A DNA stretch of 64,000 nucleotides from Citrobacter sp. wls619 (GTDB lineage Bacteria > Pseudomonadota > Gammaproteobacteria > Enterobacterales > Enterobacteriaceae). Positions within the stretch are counted from its first letter, which is position 1. Every line of letters begins with the position of its first letter. Position numbers and translations under genes: made by a program. A model generated the notes under the pieces. It was not told the origin of the DNA and did not search any database. It saw only the letters and a list, made by a program, of their open reading frames with translations. Of this stretch, positions 47,966 to 56,313 are shown in pieces. The stretch is from contig NZ_SZXJ01000027.1 in assembly GCF_005281345.1 (NCBI RefSeq), positions 407,309 through 471,308 of the forward strand, given 5' to 3'.

Positions 47966-48140
47966 CCAGAAGATTAAATCACCTTGCTATAACCCGCGGC
48001 GTAATGAGCGTTAGCTCACAACCTGATTAAATTTCCTTGCGCCAGCAGGAACGCTTTCAACACCCCGACTATTTTTAGGAAAGGACATATATTTACGGCA
48101 AGGCTGCCGCTCAATATTTTTTCGACAGGAGTAAGACGTT

Positions 48141-49286
48141 ATGAGCAAGCAATTTGCCCTCAGTAGCTTGTGTGCACTCAGTATGACGCTGATGACAGCC
48201 CAGGCAGCCGAACCCCCAACATCATTAGATAAACCGGAAGGGCGGCTGGATATTATTGCCTGGCCGGGTTATATCGAACGTGGACAAACCGATAAACAAT
48301 ATGACTGGGTTTCACAGTTTGAGAAGGAAACCGGTTGTGCCGTCAATGTTAAAACAGCGGCCACATCAGACGAAATGGTCAGCCTGATGGCGAAAGGCGG
48401 CTATGACCTGGTGACGGCGTCTGGTGATGCTTCACTGCGCCTGATTATGGGCAAACGTGTCCAGCCTATAAATCCTGCGCTTATCCCAAACTGGAAAACA
48501 ATCGATCCGCGAGTGGTCAAAGGGGAATGGTTTAACGTCGGGGGGAAAGTTTACGGCACTCCGTATCAATGGGGGCCCAACTTGCTGATGTATAACACCA
48601 AAATTTTCCCAACGCCGCCAGATAGCTGGAACGTGGTGTTCGTCGAGCAAAAACTTGAAGACGGAAAAAGCAATAAAGGGCGAGTCCAGGCGTACGATGG
48701 TCCGATCTATATCGCCGATGCGGCGCTGTTCGTCAAAGCCACTCAGCCGCAGTTGGGTATCACCGATCCCTATCAGCTGACCGAGAAACAGTATCAGGCG
48801 GTCATCAAAGTCCTGAGCGATCAGCACGCACTGATCCATCGCTACTGGCATGACACCACTGTACAAATGAGTGACTTCAAAAACGAAGGTGTGGTGGCAT
48901 CAAGCGCCTGGCCTTATCAGGCTAACGCCCTGAAAGCAGAAGGCCAGCCAATCGCCACGGTTTTCCCGAAAGAGGGCGTTACCGGTTGGGCTGACACCAC
49001 CATGCTGCATAGCGAAGCAAAACATCCTGTTTGTGCTTACAAATGGATGAACTGGTCCTTAACCCCGAAAGTTCAGGGCGATGTCGCTGCCTGGTTTGGT
49101 TCTCTGCCGGTAGTCCCTGAAGGTTGTAAAGCCAGCCCGCTGCTGGGTGAAAAAGGCTGTGAAACCAACGGCTATAGCTATTTCGACAAAATTGCTTTCT
49201 GGAAAACGCCAATCGCAGAAGGTGGAAAATTCGTTCCTTACAGTCGCTGGACGCAGGATTACATCGCCATTATGGGCGGTCGTTAA
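48141..49286 (+). CDS. ydcS: YdcS, periplasmic substrate-binding protein of a PotD-type ABC importer
   Basis: A 381-residue periplasmic binding protein of the spermidine/putrescine (PotD/PotF) class, with signal peptide cleaved at AQAAEPP. The mature start LDIIAWPGYIERGQTD is the usual polyamine-binder N terminus. In E. coli YdcS is also reported to have polyhydroxybutyrate synthase activity and to take part in DNA uptake. Disulfide-forming cysteines (CAVNV, HPVCAYKW, PEGCKASPLLGEKGC) are seen. It delivers ligand to YdcUV-YdcT. The long upstream gap holds the operon's promoter. Confidence 0.96.
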   Translation: MSKQFALSSLCALSMTLMTAQAAEPPTSLDKPEGRLDIIAWPGYIERGQTDKQYDWVSQFEKETGCAVNVKTAATSDEMVSLMAKGGYDLVTASGDASLRLIMGKRVQPINPALIPNWKTIDPRVVKGEWFNVGGKVYGTPYQWGPNLLMYNTKIFPTPPDSWNVVFVEQKLEDGKSNKGRVQAYDGPIYIADAALFVKATQPQLGITDPYQLTEKQYQAVIKVLSDQHALIHRYWHDTTVQMSDFKNEGVVASSAWPYQANALKAEGQPIATVFPKEGVTGWADTTMLHSEAKHPVCAYKWMNWSLTPKVQGDVAAWFGSLPVVPEGCKASPLLGEKGCETNGYSYFDKIAFWKTPIAEGGKFVPYSRWTQDYIAIMGGR

Positions 49287-49302
49287 TTCCGCTGGGGGTT
49301 TT

Positions 49303-50319
49303 ATGACGTACGCAGTGGAGTTTCATAATGTCTCGCGTCTGTACGGGGATGTTCGTGCAGTTGATGGGGTAAGTATTGCAATTAATGATGGTGAGTTTTT
49401 CTCTATGCTGGGGCCATCCGGCTCCGGCAAAACGACCTGTCTGCGCATGATTGCAGGGTTTGAGCAGCTTTCGGGCGGTTCAATTAAAATTTTTGGTAAG
49501 CAAGCCAGTGAATTACCGCCCTGGGAACGGGACGTCAACACGGTATTTCAGGATTACGCACTCTTCCCGCATATGTCGATTCTCGACAACGTGGCTTATG
49601 GGCTGATGGTGAAAGGCATTGATAAAAAGCAGCGTCATGCCAGGGCGCGAGAAGCGTTAGACAAGGTTGCACTCGGCTTTGTCCATGAACGCAAGCCATC
49701 ACAACTCTCGGGTGGACAGCGTCAGCGTGTAGCGATTGCCCGTGCGTTGGTCAATGAGCCTCGCGTTTTACTGTTGGATGAACCACTCGGTGCGTTGGAT
49801 CTCAAGCTACGTGAACAGATGCAACTGGAGCTGAAAAAACTCCAGCAGTCACTCGGCATCACCTTTATCTTTGTCACCCACGACCAGGGTGAGGCGCTGT
49901 CGATGTCCGATCGTGTGGCGGTATTTAACAATGGTCGTATCGAGCAGGTGGATTCACCACGCGAACTCTACATGCGTCCGCGTACGCCGTTTGTGGCGAG
50001 TTTTGTGGGGACGTCAAACGTCTTTGACGAAGCGATGTCGGCAAACGTCTGTGGGTTACAGGGGATGTTCTCGCTGCGCCCGGAACACATTCGGTTAAAT
50101 GATATGGCGGGCGAGGTTCAGGCTCGGGGTGTCATTCAGGCGGTGCAGTACCAGGGGGCGGCGACGCGTTTTGAGCTGAAACTTGCTGGCGGTGAAAAGT
50201 TGCTGGTGAGTCAGGCGAACCTGACGGGAGAAATGCTGCCGTCGACGCTGTCGCCAGGTCAGCAGGTGATGGCATCGTGGTCACGCGATGTCATGGTTCC
50301 GCTGATAGAGGAGAGGTGA
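49303..50319 (+). CDS. ydcT: YdcT, ABC importer ATPase
   Basis: A 338-residue PotA/PotG-like ATPase. Walker A is GPSGSGKTT near residue 38, the ABC signature LSGGQRQRVAIARAL is near 135, Walker B LLLDEPLGALD near 158, and the H-loop VTHDQGEAL near 190. A TOBE domain occupies the C terminus. It powers import through YdcU-YdcV. The start at 49303 (MTYAVEFHNVSRLYG) is 16 bp after ydcS; a frame running into ydcS from 49147 is an overextension. The stop touches the ydcU start (TGAATG). Confidence 0.95.
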   Translation: MTYAVEFHNVSRLYGDVRAVDGVSIAINDGEFFSMLGPSGSGKTTCLRMIAGFEQLSGGSIKIFGKQASELPPWERDVNTVFQDYALFPHMSILDNVAYGLMVKGIDKKQRHARAREALDKVALGFVHERKPSQLSGGQRQRVAIARALVNEPRVLLLDEPLGALDLKLREQMQLELKKLQQSLGITFIFVTHDQGEALSMSDRVAVFNNGRIEQVDSPRELYMRPRTPFVASFVGTSNVFDEAMSANVCGLQGMFSLRPEHIRLNDMAGEVQARGVIQAVQYQGAATRFELKLAGGEKLLVSQANLTGEMLPSTLSPGQQVMASWSRDVMVPLIEER

Positions 50320-51264
50320 ATGGCTATGAACGTCATACATTCGCCCGCACAGCCGACAAAGCTGAACCGTATCTCGGGGTTCTTCTGGCGTAATCCAGGG
50401 CTTGGGCTGTTTTTGCTACTGCTCGGGCCGCTGATGTGGTTTGGTATCGTCTACTTTGGATCGTTGCTGACGCTGTTGTGGCAAGGTTTTTACACCTTCG
50501 ACGATTTCACTATGTCGGTGACGCCAGACCTGACGCTGGCGAATCTGCAGGCGCTGTTTAATCCGGCCAATTACGACATCATTGTGCGAACGTTGACAAT
50601 GGCAGTGGCGGTGACGATAGCCAGCGCCATTCTGGCGTTCCCGATGGCATGGTATATGGCGCGCTATACCAGTGGCAAAATGAAAGCCTTTTTTTACATT
50701 GCCGTCATGTTGCCGATGTGGGCGAGCTATATCGTCAAAGCCTATGCGTGGACGCTGCTGTTAGCGAAAGATGGCGTGGCGCAGTGGTTTTTAACCCATC
50801 TCGGGCTGGAGCCACTGTTGACCGCATTCCTCACCTTGCCGGCTGTCGGCGGTAATACGCTGTCAACATCGGGATTAGGGCGCTTTTTGGTTTTTGTCTA
50901 CATCTGGCTGCCCTTTATGATCCTGCCGGTTCAGGCTGCTCTGGAACGGCTTCCGCCCTCGCTTTTGCAGGCATCGGCTGATTTGGGCGCGCGTCCTCGT
51001 CAAACCTTTCGCTATGTGGTTTTCCCGCTGGCAATACCCGGTATAGCCGCTGGCTCTATCTTTACGTTCTCACTGACGCTGGGTGACTTTATTGTGCCGC
51101 AGCTGGTGGGGCCGCCGGGCTATTTCATCGGCAACATGGTGTATTCGCAACAAGGGGCTATCGGCAATATGCCAATGGCGGCGGCATTCACTCTGGTGCC
51201 CATTGTCTTAATTGCACTGTATCTGGCGTTCGTGAAGCGTCTGGGAGCTTTCGATGCACTCTGA
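50320..51264 (+). CDS. ydcU: YdcU, ABC importer permease
   Basis: A 314-residue inner-membrane permease (PotB/PotH class) with six expected helices and the EAA loop in [27 protein letters not shown] near residue 220, the contact site for the ATPase. It starts directly after the ydcT stop with GAGGAGAGG upstream and overlaps ydcV by 11 bp. It pairs with YdcV to form the transmembrane channel for the ligand bound by YdcS. Confidence 0.95.
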   Translation: MAMNVIHSPAQPTKLNRISGFFWRNPGLGLFLLLLGPLMWFGIVYFGSLLTLLWQGFYTFDDFTMSVTPDLTLANLQALFNPANYDIIVRTLTMAVAVTIASAILAFPMAWYMARYTSGKMKAFFYIAVMLPMWASYIVKAYAWTLLLAKDGVAQWFLTHLGLEPLLTAFLTLPAVGGNTLSTSGLGRFLVFVYIWLPFMILPVQAALERLPPSLLQASADLGARPRQTFRYVVFPLAIPGIAAGSIFTFSLTLGDFIVPQLVGPPGYFIGNMVYSQQGAIGNMPMAAAFTLVPIVLIALYLAFVKRLGAFDAL

Positions 51265-52060
51265 ACGCGCACCCTGGTTACTCAAACTGGCAGCATGGGG
51301 AGGGGTTCTCTTTCTGCACTTTCCCATCCTCATCATCGGCACCTATGCTTTTAATACAGAGGAGGCTGCTTTTAGTTTTCCGCCGCAGGGACTGACACTG
51401 CGTTGGTTTAGCGTGGCGGCACAGCGTAGCGATATTCTTGAATCAGTGACGTTGTCACTTAAGATCGCCGCGTTGTCGACAGCAATCGCTCTGGTACTGG
51501 GTACGCTGGCGGCGGCTGCGCTGTGGCGCAGGGACTTTTTCGGTAAAAGCGCAATATCGCTGTTGCTGCTGTTGCCGATTGCGCTGCCGGGCATTATTAC
51601 CGGCCTGGCACTGCTGACGGCATTTAAGACCATCAACCTGGAACCGGGTTTTCTCACGATCGTGGTGGGCCATGCGACGTTTTGCGTGGTGGTTGTCTTT
51701 AACAACGTCGTGGCGCGTTTTCGCCGCACCTCATGGAGTCTGGTTGAAGCGTCTATGGATCTTGGCGCCAACGGCTGGCAAACCTTTCGTTATGTCGTGC
51801 TGCCCAATCTAGCATCAGCACTGCTGGCGGGAGGCATGCTGGCGTTTGCCTTGTCGTTTGATGAAATCATCGTGACAACGTTCACCGCCGGACATGAAAG
51901 AACACTTCCTCTGTGGCTGCTCAATCAACTGGGCCGCCCACGAGATGTGCCTGTTACCAACGTTGTGGCATTGCTGGTAATGCTGGTAACAACACTGCCA
52001 ATTTTAGGGGCCTGGTGGCTAACGCGTGAAGGCGACACCGTCGCCGGAAACGGTAAATAA
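51254..52060 (+). CDS. ydcV: YdcV, ABC importer permease
   Basis: A 268-residue permease (PotC/PotI class) with six expected membrane helices and the EAA loop in [24 protein letters not shown] near residue 167. It ends a few residues beyond the E. coli protein (GDTVAGNGK). It overlaps ydcU at its 5' end. The gap of 21 bp to patD supports one transcript. Confidence 0.95.
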   Translation: MHSERAPWLLKLAAWGGVLFLHFPILIIGTYAFNTEEAAFSFPPQGLTLRWFSVAAQRSDILESVTLSLKIAALSTAIALVLGTLAAAALWRRDFFGKSAISLLLLLPIALPGIITGLALLTAFKTINLEPGFLTIVVGHATFCVVVVFNNVVARFRRTSWSLVEASMDLGANGWQTFRYVVLPNLASALLAGGMLAFALSFDEIIVTTFTAGHERTLPLWLLNQLGRPRDVPVTNVVALLVMLVTTLPILGAWWLTREGDTVAGNGK

Positions 52061-52081
52061 ACGACGATATGGGAAATTGCT

Positions 52082-53509
52082 ATGCAACATCAATTACTGA
52101 TTAACGGTGAGCTGGTCAACGGTGAAGGTGAAAAGCAACCCGTTTATAACCCTGCCACTGGTGAACTTATTCTGGAGATTGCTGAGGCATCAGCCATGCA
52201 GGTTGATGCCGCAGTGCGCGCGGCAGACAACGCGTTTGTCTCCTGGGGCCAGACCACGCCGAAAGTGCGTTCGGAGCTGTTGTTAAAGCTGGCGGATACC
52301 ATTGCCGATAACGCACAGACCTTCGCGGAGCTGGAATCGCTCAACTGCGGTAAACCGCTACATTGTGTGCTTAATGATGAAATTCCGGCCATCGTGGATG
52401 TTTTCCGTTTCTTCGCGGGGGCTGCGCGCACCCTGCAAGGACAGGCCGCCGGGGAGTATCTGGAAGGGCATACTTCCATGATTCGTCGCGATCCTCTGGG
52501 TGTGGTGGCCTCCATCGCGCCCTGGAACTATCCGCTAATGATGGCGGCATGGAAGCTGGCTCCTGCGCTGGCCGCCGGCAACTGTGTGGTGATTAAACCT
52601 TCAGAAATTACCCCGCTGACGGCGCTTAAACTGGCGGAATATGCGAAAGATATTTACCCGGCAGGCGTGATTAACGTCCTGTTTGGCCGGGGTAAAACGG
52701 TGGGCGATCCGCTGACCGGCCATGAAAAAGTCCGTATGGTTTCACTGACCGGCTCAATTGTGACCGGGGAACATATTATCCAGCATACTGCGCCTTCGAT
52801 TAAACGCACGCATATGGAACTGGGCGGGAAAGCCCCGGTGATTATTTTTGATGATGCCGACCTTGATGCGGTGGTCAGTGGTGTACGGACCTTTGGGTAT
52901 TACAACGCCGGACAGGATTGTACTGCTGCGTGTCGAATCTACGCACAAAAAGGCATCTATGATGCGTTGGTCGAAAAACTCGGCGCCGCCGTTGCCAGCC
53001 TGAAAATTGGCGCACCGAATGATGAAACGACAGAACTGGGACCGTTAAGCTCACAGGCGCATCTTGACAGGGTAGCTAAAGCGGTCGATGACGCGAAAGC
53101 GCTCGGACACATCAAGGTCATCACCGGCGGCAAAAAAGTGGCGGGTTCAGGCTACTATTTTGCGCCAACGTTGCTGGCGGGCGCGAAACAGGAAGATGCT
53201 ATCGTGCAGCGTGAAGTCTTTGGTCCGGTGGTCAGTGTCACCGTCTTTGATGATGAAGATCAGGTCCTGGCGTGGGCTAATGATTCGAAGTATGGACTGG
53301 CATCGTCAGTCTGGACGCGGGATGTTGGTCGCGCGCACCGACTGAGCGCCCGCCTGCAGTACGGCTGTACCTGGGTCAATACCCACTTCACGCTGGTGAG
53401 TGAAATGCCGCATGGGGGACAAAAACAATCAGGCTATGGCAAGGACATGTCGGTCTACGGACTGGAAGATTACACGGTGATTCGCCATGTCATGATCAAG
53501 CACGAGTAA
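52082..53509 (+). CDS. patD: Gamma-aminobutyraldehyde dehydrogenase PatD (YdcW, Prr)
   Basis: PatD oxidises 4-aminobutanal, made from putrescine by PatA, to GABA with NAD+. The 475-residue protein is full length. Signature segments: [22 protein letters not shown] near residue 145, general-base Glu in [10 protein letters not shown] near 247 and the catalytic Cys in [11 protein letters not shown] near 280. Tetrameric and cytosolic in E. coli. It closes the ydcSTUV-patD operon, so a polyamine-type substrate taken up by YdcSTUV would feed this step. Confidence 0.96.
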   Translation: MQHQLLINGELVNGEGEKQPVYNPATGELILEIAEASAMQVDAAVRAADNAFVSWGQTTPKVRSELLLKLADTIADNAQTFAELESLNCGKPLHCVLNDEIPAIVDVFRFFAGAARTLQGQAAGEYLEGHTSMIRRDPLGVVASIAPWNYPLMMAAWKLAPALAAGNCVVIKPSEITPLTALKLAEYAKDIYPAGVINVLFGRGKTVGDPLTGHEKVRMVSLTGSIVTGEHIIQHTAPSIKRTHMELGGKAPVIIFDDADLDAVVSGVRTFGYYNAGQDCTAACRIYAQKGIYDALVEKLGAAVASLKIGAPNDETTELGPLSSQAHLDRVAKAVDDAKALGHIKVITGGKKVAGSGYYFAPTLLAGAKQEDAIVQREVFGPVVSVTVFDDEDQVLAWANDSKYGLASSVWTRDVGRAHRLSARLQYGCTWVNTHFTLVSEMPHGGQKQSGYGKDMSVYGLEDYTVIRHVMIKHE

Positions 53510-53580
53510 TATCATAAACCGCGAACGGTAAAAGGGGCACGGATAGCTAAATATCGGCCAACGTGTCTCTATACTATGCG

Positions 53581-53690
53581 CGGCACTGGCCTCGTCGCCA
53601 TCGGACGGCGGTAAGTTGGAAATATCCGCGAGGTCAGGCTAATTTGCATTTAATCAGGCCCCGGCACAATGTCGGGGCCTGATTATTTAG
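53581..53690 (+). ncRNA. Candidate structured small RNA downstream of patD
   Basis: A CTATACT -10 element (53569-53575), very like the one before ydcS, is followed by about 110 nt able to fold well. CTGGCCTCG (53586-53594) pairs with CGAGGTCAG (53629-53637), 9 bp with one G-U. Inside it, CGCC (53596-53599) pairs with GGCG (53607-53610). A single-stranded AU-rich segment (GGCTAATTTGCATTTAAT) follows, then a terminator stem. No ORF fits this span. Layout (stem, AU-rich linker, terminator) resembles Hfq-binding RNAs. I do not recognise it as a named RNA. It could also be the structured 3' end of patD mRNA. Confidence 0.45.
53652..53684. terminator. Terminator at the end of the patD / small-RNA region
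   Basis: AATCAGGCCCCG and CGGGGCCTGATT form a perfect 12-bp stem with a 9-nt loop and ATTTA after it. It lies between patD and the converging MFS gene, so it probably works in both directions. Confidence 0.85.
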
Positions 53691-53699
53691 GTGATTGTT

Positions 53700-54827
53700 C
53701 TAACGACGGCGCAGGCTACATAGCCAGGCGATGAACGCACAGACAGTCAGAACCAGTCCCAGTTGCTGCACGATACCCGCTAACCCTAACATCATTCCCA
53801 ATAACAGGTAGTAGCATAATCCGAACAGAGCCCCCGCGGCCCCAGCCTGTTCACGATAGTGATGCAGAGCCTGACTCAGCACATTGGGGATCGCGATGCC
53901 ATAGGCCACAACAACCCCGACCACAGGCAGCAGAATCCAGACTGAATGCTGTAGCCACCATGCTGCGAGACCAGACAGCAGCGCTAAAGCACAGGCATGG
54001 CGCACCAGATATTCCGATGACAAACCGATCATTAACAGCTTGCGATTCAGCAGGCTGCCTGACAGTGACGCGAGGGCAAGCAAGGATCCCGTCCAGCCAA
54101 ATGCCCTGGAACTCCATCCTAACTGTCCGAAAAGAAACGGGGCCAGGCTGTAATAGCTGAATAGCATGGTATTCAACAGTGCAACCAGCATGGCATTTTT
54201 CCACAGTGTACTGTCCCTCACCATGCGGGAGAGCAGCCCCGTCAATTGTGGTCTGCGCGTCGTCTCCGGCCGTGTTTCCGGCAATAAGGCTGTGGTTAAC
54301 ATCAGTAGCAGTATCGCCAGCAATACCAGCGCAGTAAAAACGCCCGTATGACCGTAAAGACTGACTAACCAGCCTCCGCTCACCAGACCAAAAACCGGGC
54401 TGATTGCCAGTGCTGCGCCCATAATGGAAAAAATGCGGGACAGTGTTGTTGATTCATAACTGTCCCTCAACATCGTCTGCACCACCACAGACCCGGCGGC
54501 CGCGCCAATGGCTGATACCATACGGGCCAGCAGCAAGATGCTGAAATCAGTGGCAATAACCGCCATTACGGAACCCGTCCCGTAACAGAGGAGTCCAGCC
54601 ATCATTGCCCAGCGTCGTCCAATGCAGTCGCTAAGCCAGCCCCACAGTGCAACCCCCACGGCAAAGGCGACAAAATAAACGGAAAGTGTTTGAGCAGCAC
54701 GTTCACTGCTTATTTGAAAAAACGTGGCGATATTTGGCAATGCCGGACTGTAAATGGTTTCCACCAGTTGTGGAAACATAATCAGTAATGTGAGAAGCCA
54801 TAAGGGCGGTCGATGAGTCATATTCAT
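53700..54827 (-). CDS. MFS drug-efflux-type transporter (Bcr/CflA-like)
   Basis: A 375-residue 12-helix major facilitator of the DHA1 class. The motif A loop GWLSDCIGRRWAMMAG lies near residue 55, and motif C-like ALAISPVFGLVSGGW is near 140, typical of exporters. It begins MNMTHRPPLWLLTLLIMFPQ; the start at 54827 is used because the 29 extra residues of the longest frame are not transporter-like. The substrate is unknown. It is divergent from an AraC-type gene only 98 bp away. The pair is inserted between patD and ortT compared with E. coli K-12, and resembles the nimT-nimR arrangement. Confidence 0.87.
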   Translation of the reverse strand: MNMTHRPPLWLLTLLIMFPQLVETIYSPALPNIATFFQISSERAAQTLSVYFVAFAVGVALWGWLSDCIGRRWAMMAGLLCYGTGSVMAVIATDFSILLLARMVSAIGAAAGSVVVQTMLRDSYESTTLSRIFSIMGAALAISPVFGLVSGGWLVSLYGHTGVFTALVLLAILLLMLTTALLPETRPETTRRPQLTGLLSRMVRDSTLWKNAMLVALLNTMLFSYYSLAPFLFGQLGWSSRAFGWTGSLLALASLSGSLLNRKLLMIGLSSEYLVRHACALALLSGLAAWWLQHSVWILLPVVGVVVAYGIAIPNVLSQALHHYREQAGAAGALFGLCYYLLLGMMLGLAGIVQQLGLVLTVCAFIAWLCSLRRR

Positions 54828-54925
54828 AGCAATATCCAGAGAAACAAAAAACTGGGGGGGATTATTGCTGAATAGAAAATGTCTAATTACCATTATCAGG
54901 ACTTTATATATCAAATATCGGACAG

Positions 54926-55711
54926 ATGATGAAAATTGCGCCTGATGATGTCTTCGACCCGGATGGTTTTAAGGAAACAGTCGTCGGTATTGCCTCTGAT
55001 ATGGGCGTACATGATTCCGGTCGGCACAGTCATCTTCGCCATCAGTTACTCTTTTCGGCGGCGGGGTGCATCACCATTGAACTGGAAAATACCCTGTGTC
55101 TTCTTCCGCCTCGCCGTGCGGTCTGGATCCCCGCGAGTACGGTTCACCGGGCCATCATGCGAGGGGTGATGGCTTATCGGTCATTATATTTTTCAACCAT
55201 TCTGCCGACGTTATCCGCCTTGCCACTACAGGTTGTCGAAGTGAACCCGCTTTTTTTTGAAGTCATAGAACGGATGGCATTCTGGCCCTGGCAGATGGCA
55301 GAAACGCAGCAGGCCAGCCTCATCACTGTTTTTTGTGAAGAAATCAGGGCTGCACGTCGTGAAAACTGGACGTTGCAGTTTCCCTCAGATGTTCGCCTGG
55401 ATCGGTGGCTGGAAGGGGTTCGAATGGGGGCGTTACCACCCCGACTGAATCAGTTATCCCGCCAGGTCGGTGCTTGCGAACGCACAATCAGCCGCATTTT
55501 TATCAGAGATACAGGGATGAACTATCAGACCTGGCGGCAGCAATTCAGGTTGTTAAAAGCGATGGAGATGTTGGCGGAGGGGGACTCAGTCAGCCAGGTG
55601 GCGCAACAGCTGGAATTTGTTAGCGACAGTGCTTTCATCGTGTTTTTTCGGCAGCTAACAGGTACAACACCGACCCGTTATCACGGGGGAATAATGCCGC
55701 AGAAGGATTAG
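54926..55711 (+). CDS. AraC-family regulator of the adjacent MFS gene
   Basis: A 261-residue AraC protein with an N-terminal cupin-like domain (HSHLRHQLLFSAAGCITIEL, then LLPPRRAVWIPASTVH near residue 70, a pattern shared with NimR/YeaM-type regulators). The C-terminal helix-turn-helix pair has RQVGACERTISRIFIRDTG near residue 175 and VSQVAQQLEFVSDSAFIVFF near 225. It faces away from the MFS exporter gene and probably controls it. The effector may be the exported compound, as in NimR-NimT; this is inference. Confidence 0.87.
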   Translation: MMKIAPDDVFDPDGFKETVVGIASDMGVHDSGRHSHLRHQLLFSAAGCITIELENTLCLLPPRRAVWIPASTVHRAIMRGVMAYRSLYFSTILPTLSALPLQVVEVNPLFFEVIERMAFWPWQMAETQQASLITVFCEEIRAARRENWTLQFPSDVRLDRWLEGVRMGALPPRLNQLSRQVGACERTISRIFIRDTGMNYQTWRQQFRLLKAMEMLAEGDSVSQVAQQLEFVSDSAFIVFFRQLTGTTPTRYHGGIMPQKD

Positions 55712-55772
55712 GGGTATTACATATTAAGGATAATTTACCGGGCTGTGGCGGAGTGGGAAGATCGTTTACTAA

Positions 55773-55800
55773 TGGCAGAGAGAAGATTTTCTCTCTGCCA
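55773..55800 (-). terminator. Terminator after yncL
   Basis: TGGCAGAGAGA and CTCTCTGCCA form a 10-bp stem around an A/T loop, 32 bp after the yncL stop on the minus strand. Confidence 0.6.
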
Positions 55801-55832
55801 GCAGGCGCTGCAATTCATCAAAAAGAGTCACA

Positions 55833-55928
55833 TCAAGCAAACCAGCCGAACCTTACGGAGATCAGGCTGAAAAGTCCTACAGCAGCAAATATATTTATCA
55901 GCACCACAGTCTTACTGGAAACATTCAT
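55833..55928 (-). CDS. yncL: YncL, 31-residue single-span membrane protein
   Basis: A 31-codon ORF on the minus strand: MNVSSKTVVLINIFAAVGLF then SLISVRFGWFA. It is almost entirely one transmembrane helix with an FGWF end, nearly identical to E. coli YncL, a stress-induced small inner-membrane protein found by tagging. Function is unknown. It is preceded by an AAAGGTGGC ribosome site (the reverse of 55932-55940). The longer frame on the opposite strand (55753-55989) is its shadow. Confidence 0.9.
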   Translation of the reverse strand: MNVSSKTVVLINIFAAVGLFSLISVRFGWFA

Positions 55929-56120
55929 TTTTGCCACCTTTCGTTTTAACCCCTTTGGGTATAGTACGGCTTATAGCTATCCGCAATAGTACGAAATCTG
56001 AACATGTTGAAAGTGGGCTGTTATTTAGGCGGTTTTCTTAAATAAATGAATAAAACTTGATGTGGGTCATAAAAGAGAGCATATTGCGCGCGATTTTCCC
56101 TTCTGGCCTGGATGCCCTAA

Positions 56121-56294
56121 ATGTCTCTGTACCAAAAAATGTTGATTTTTTATGCGGTAATGGCCGCTATTGCGGCCATTATCACCTGGTTTCTGTCGCG
56201 TGATAAAAAACGTATTCGCTTTCTGAGCGCGGTATTAGTCGGGGCGACATGGCCGATGAGCTTTCCCGTCGCACTCCTGTTTTCTCTTTTCTGA
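56121..56294 (+). CDS. ortT: OrtT, orphan membrane toxin (GhoT-like)
   Basis: A 57-residue protein: MSLYQKMLIFYAVMAAIAAI as the first membrane helix, a basic turn SRDKKRIRF, then a second helix ending ALLFSLF. It matches E. coli OrtT (YdcX), an orphan toxin of the GhoT family that lowers membrane potential and ATP under stringent stress when the cell is challenged with trimethoprim or sulfamethoxazole. No antitoxin gene adjoins, as in E. coli. It sits between yncL and srfC, close to the srfC 3' end. Confidence 0.93.
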   Translation: MSLYQKMLIFYAVMAAIAAIITWFLSRDKKRIRFLSAVLVGATWPMSFPVALLFSLF

Positions 56295-56313
56295 TGGCTC
56301 TGTCAATGCTGTA

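Noticed and set aside
55753-55989. 78-codon plus-strand ORF after the AraC gene
   Set aside because: It is antisense to yncL and to its terminator, with no recognisable protein features.
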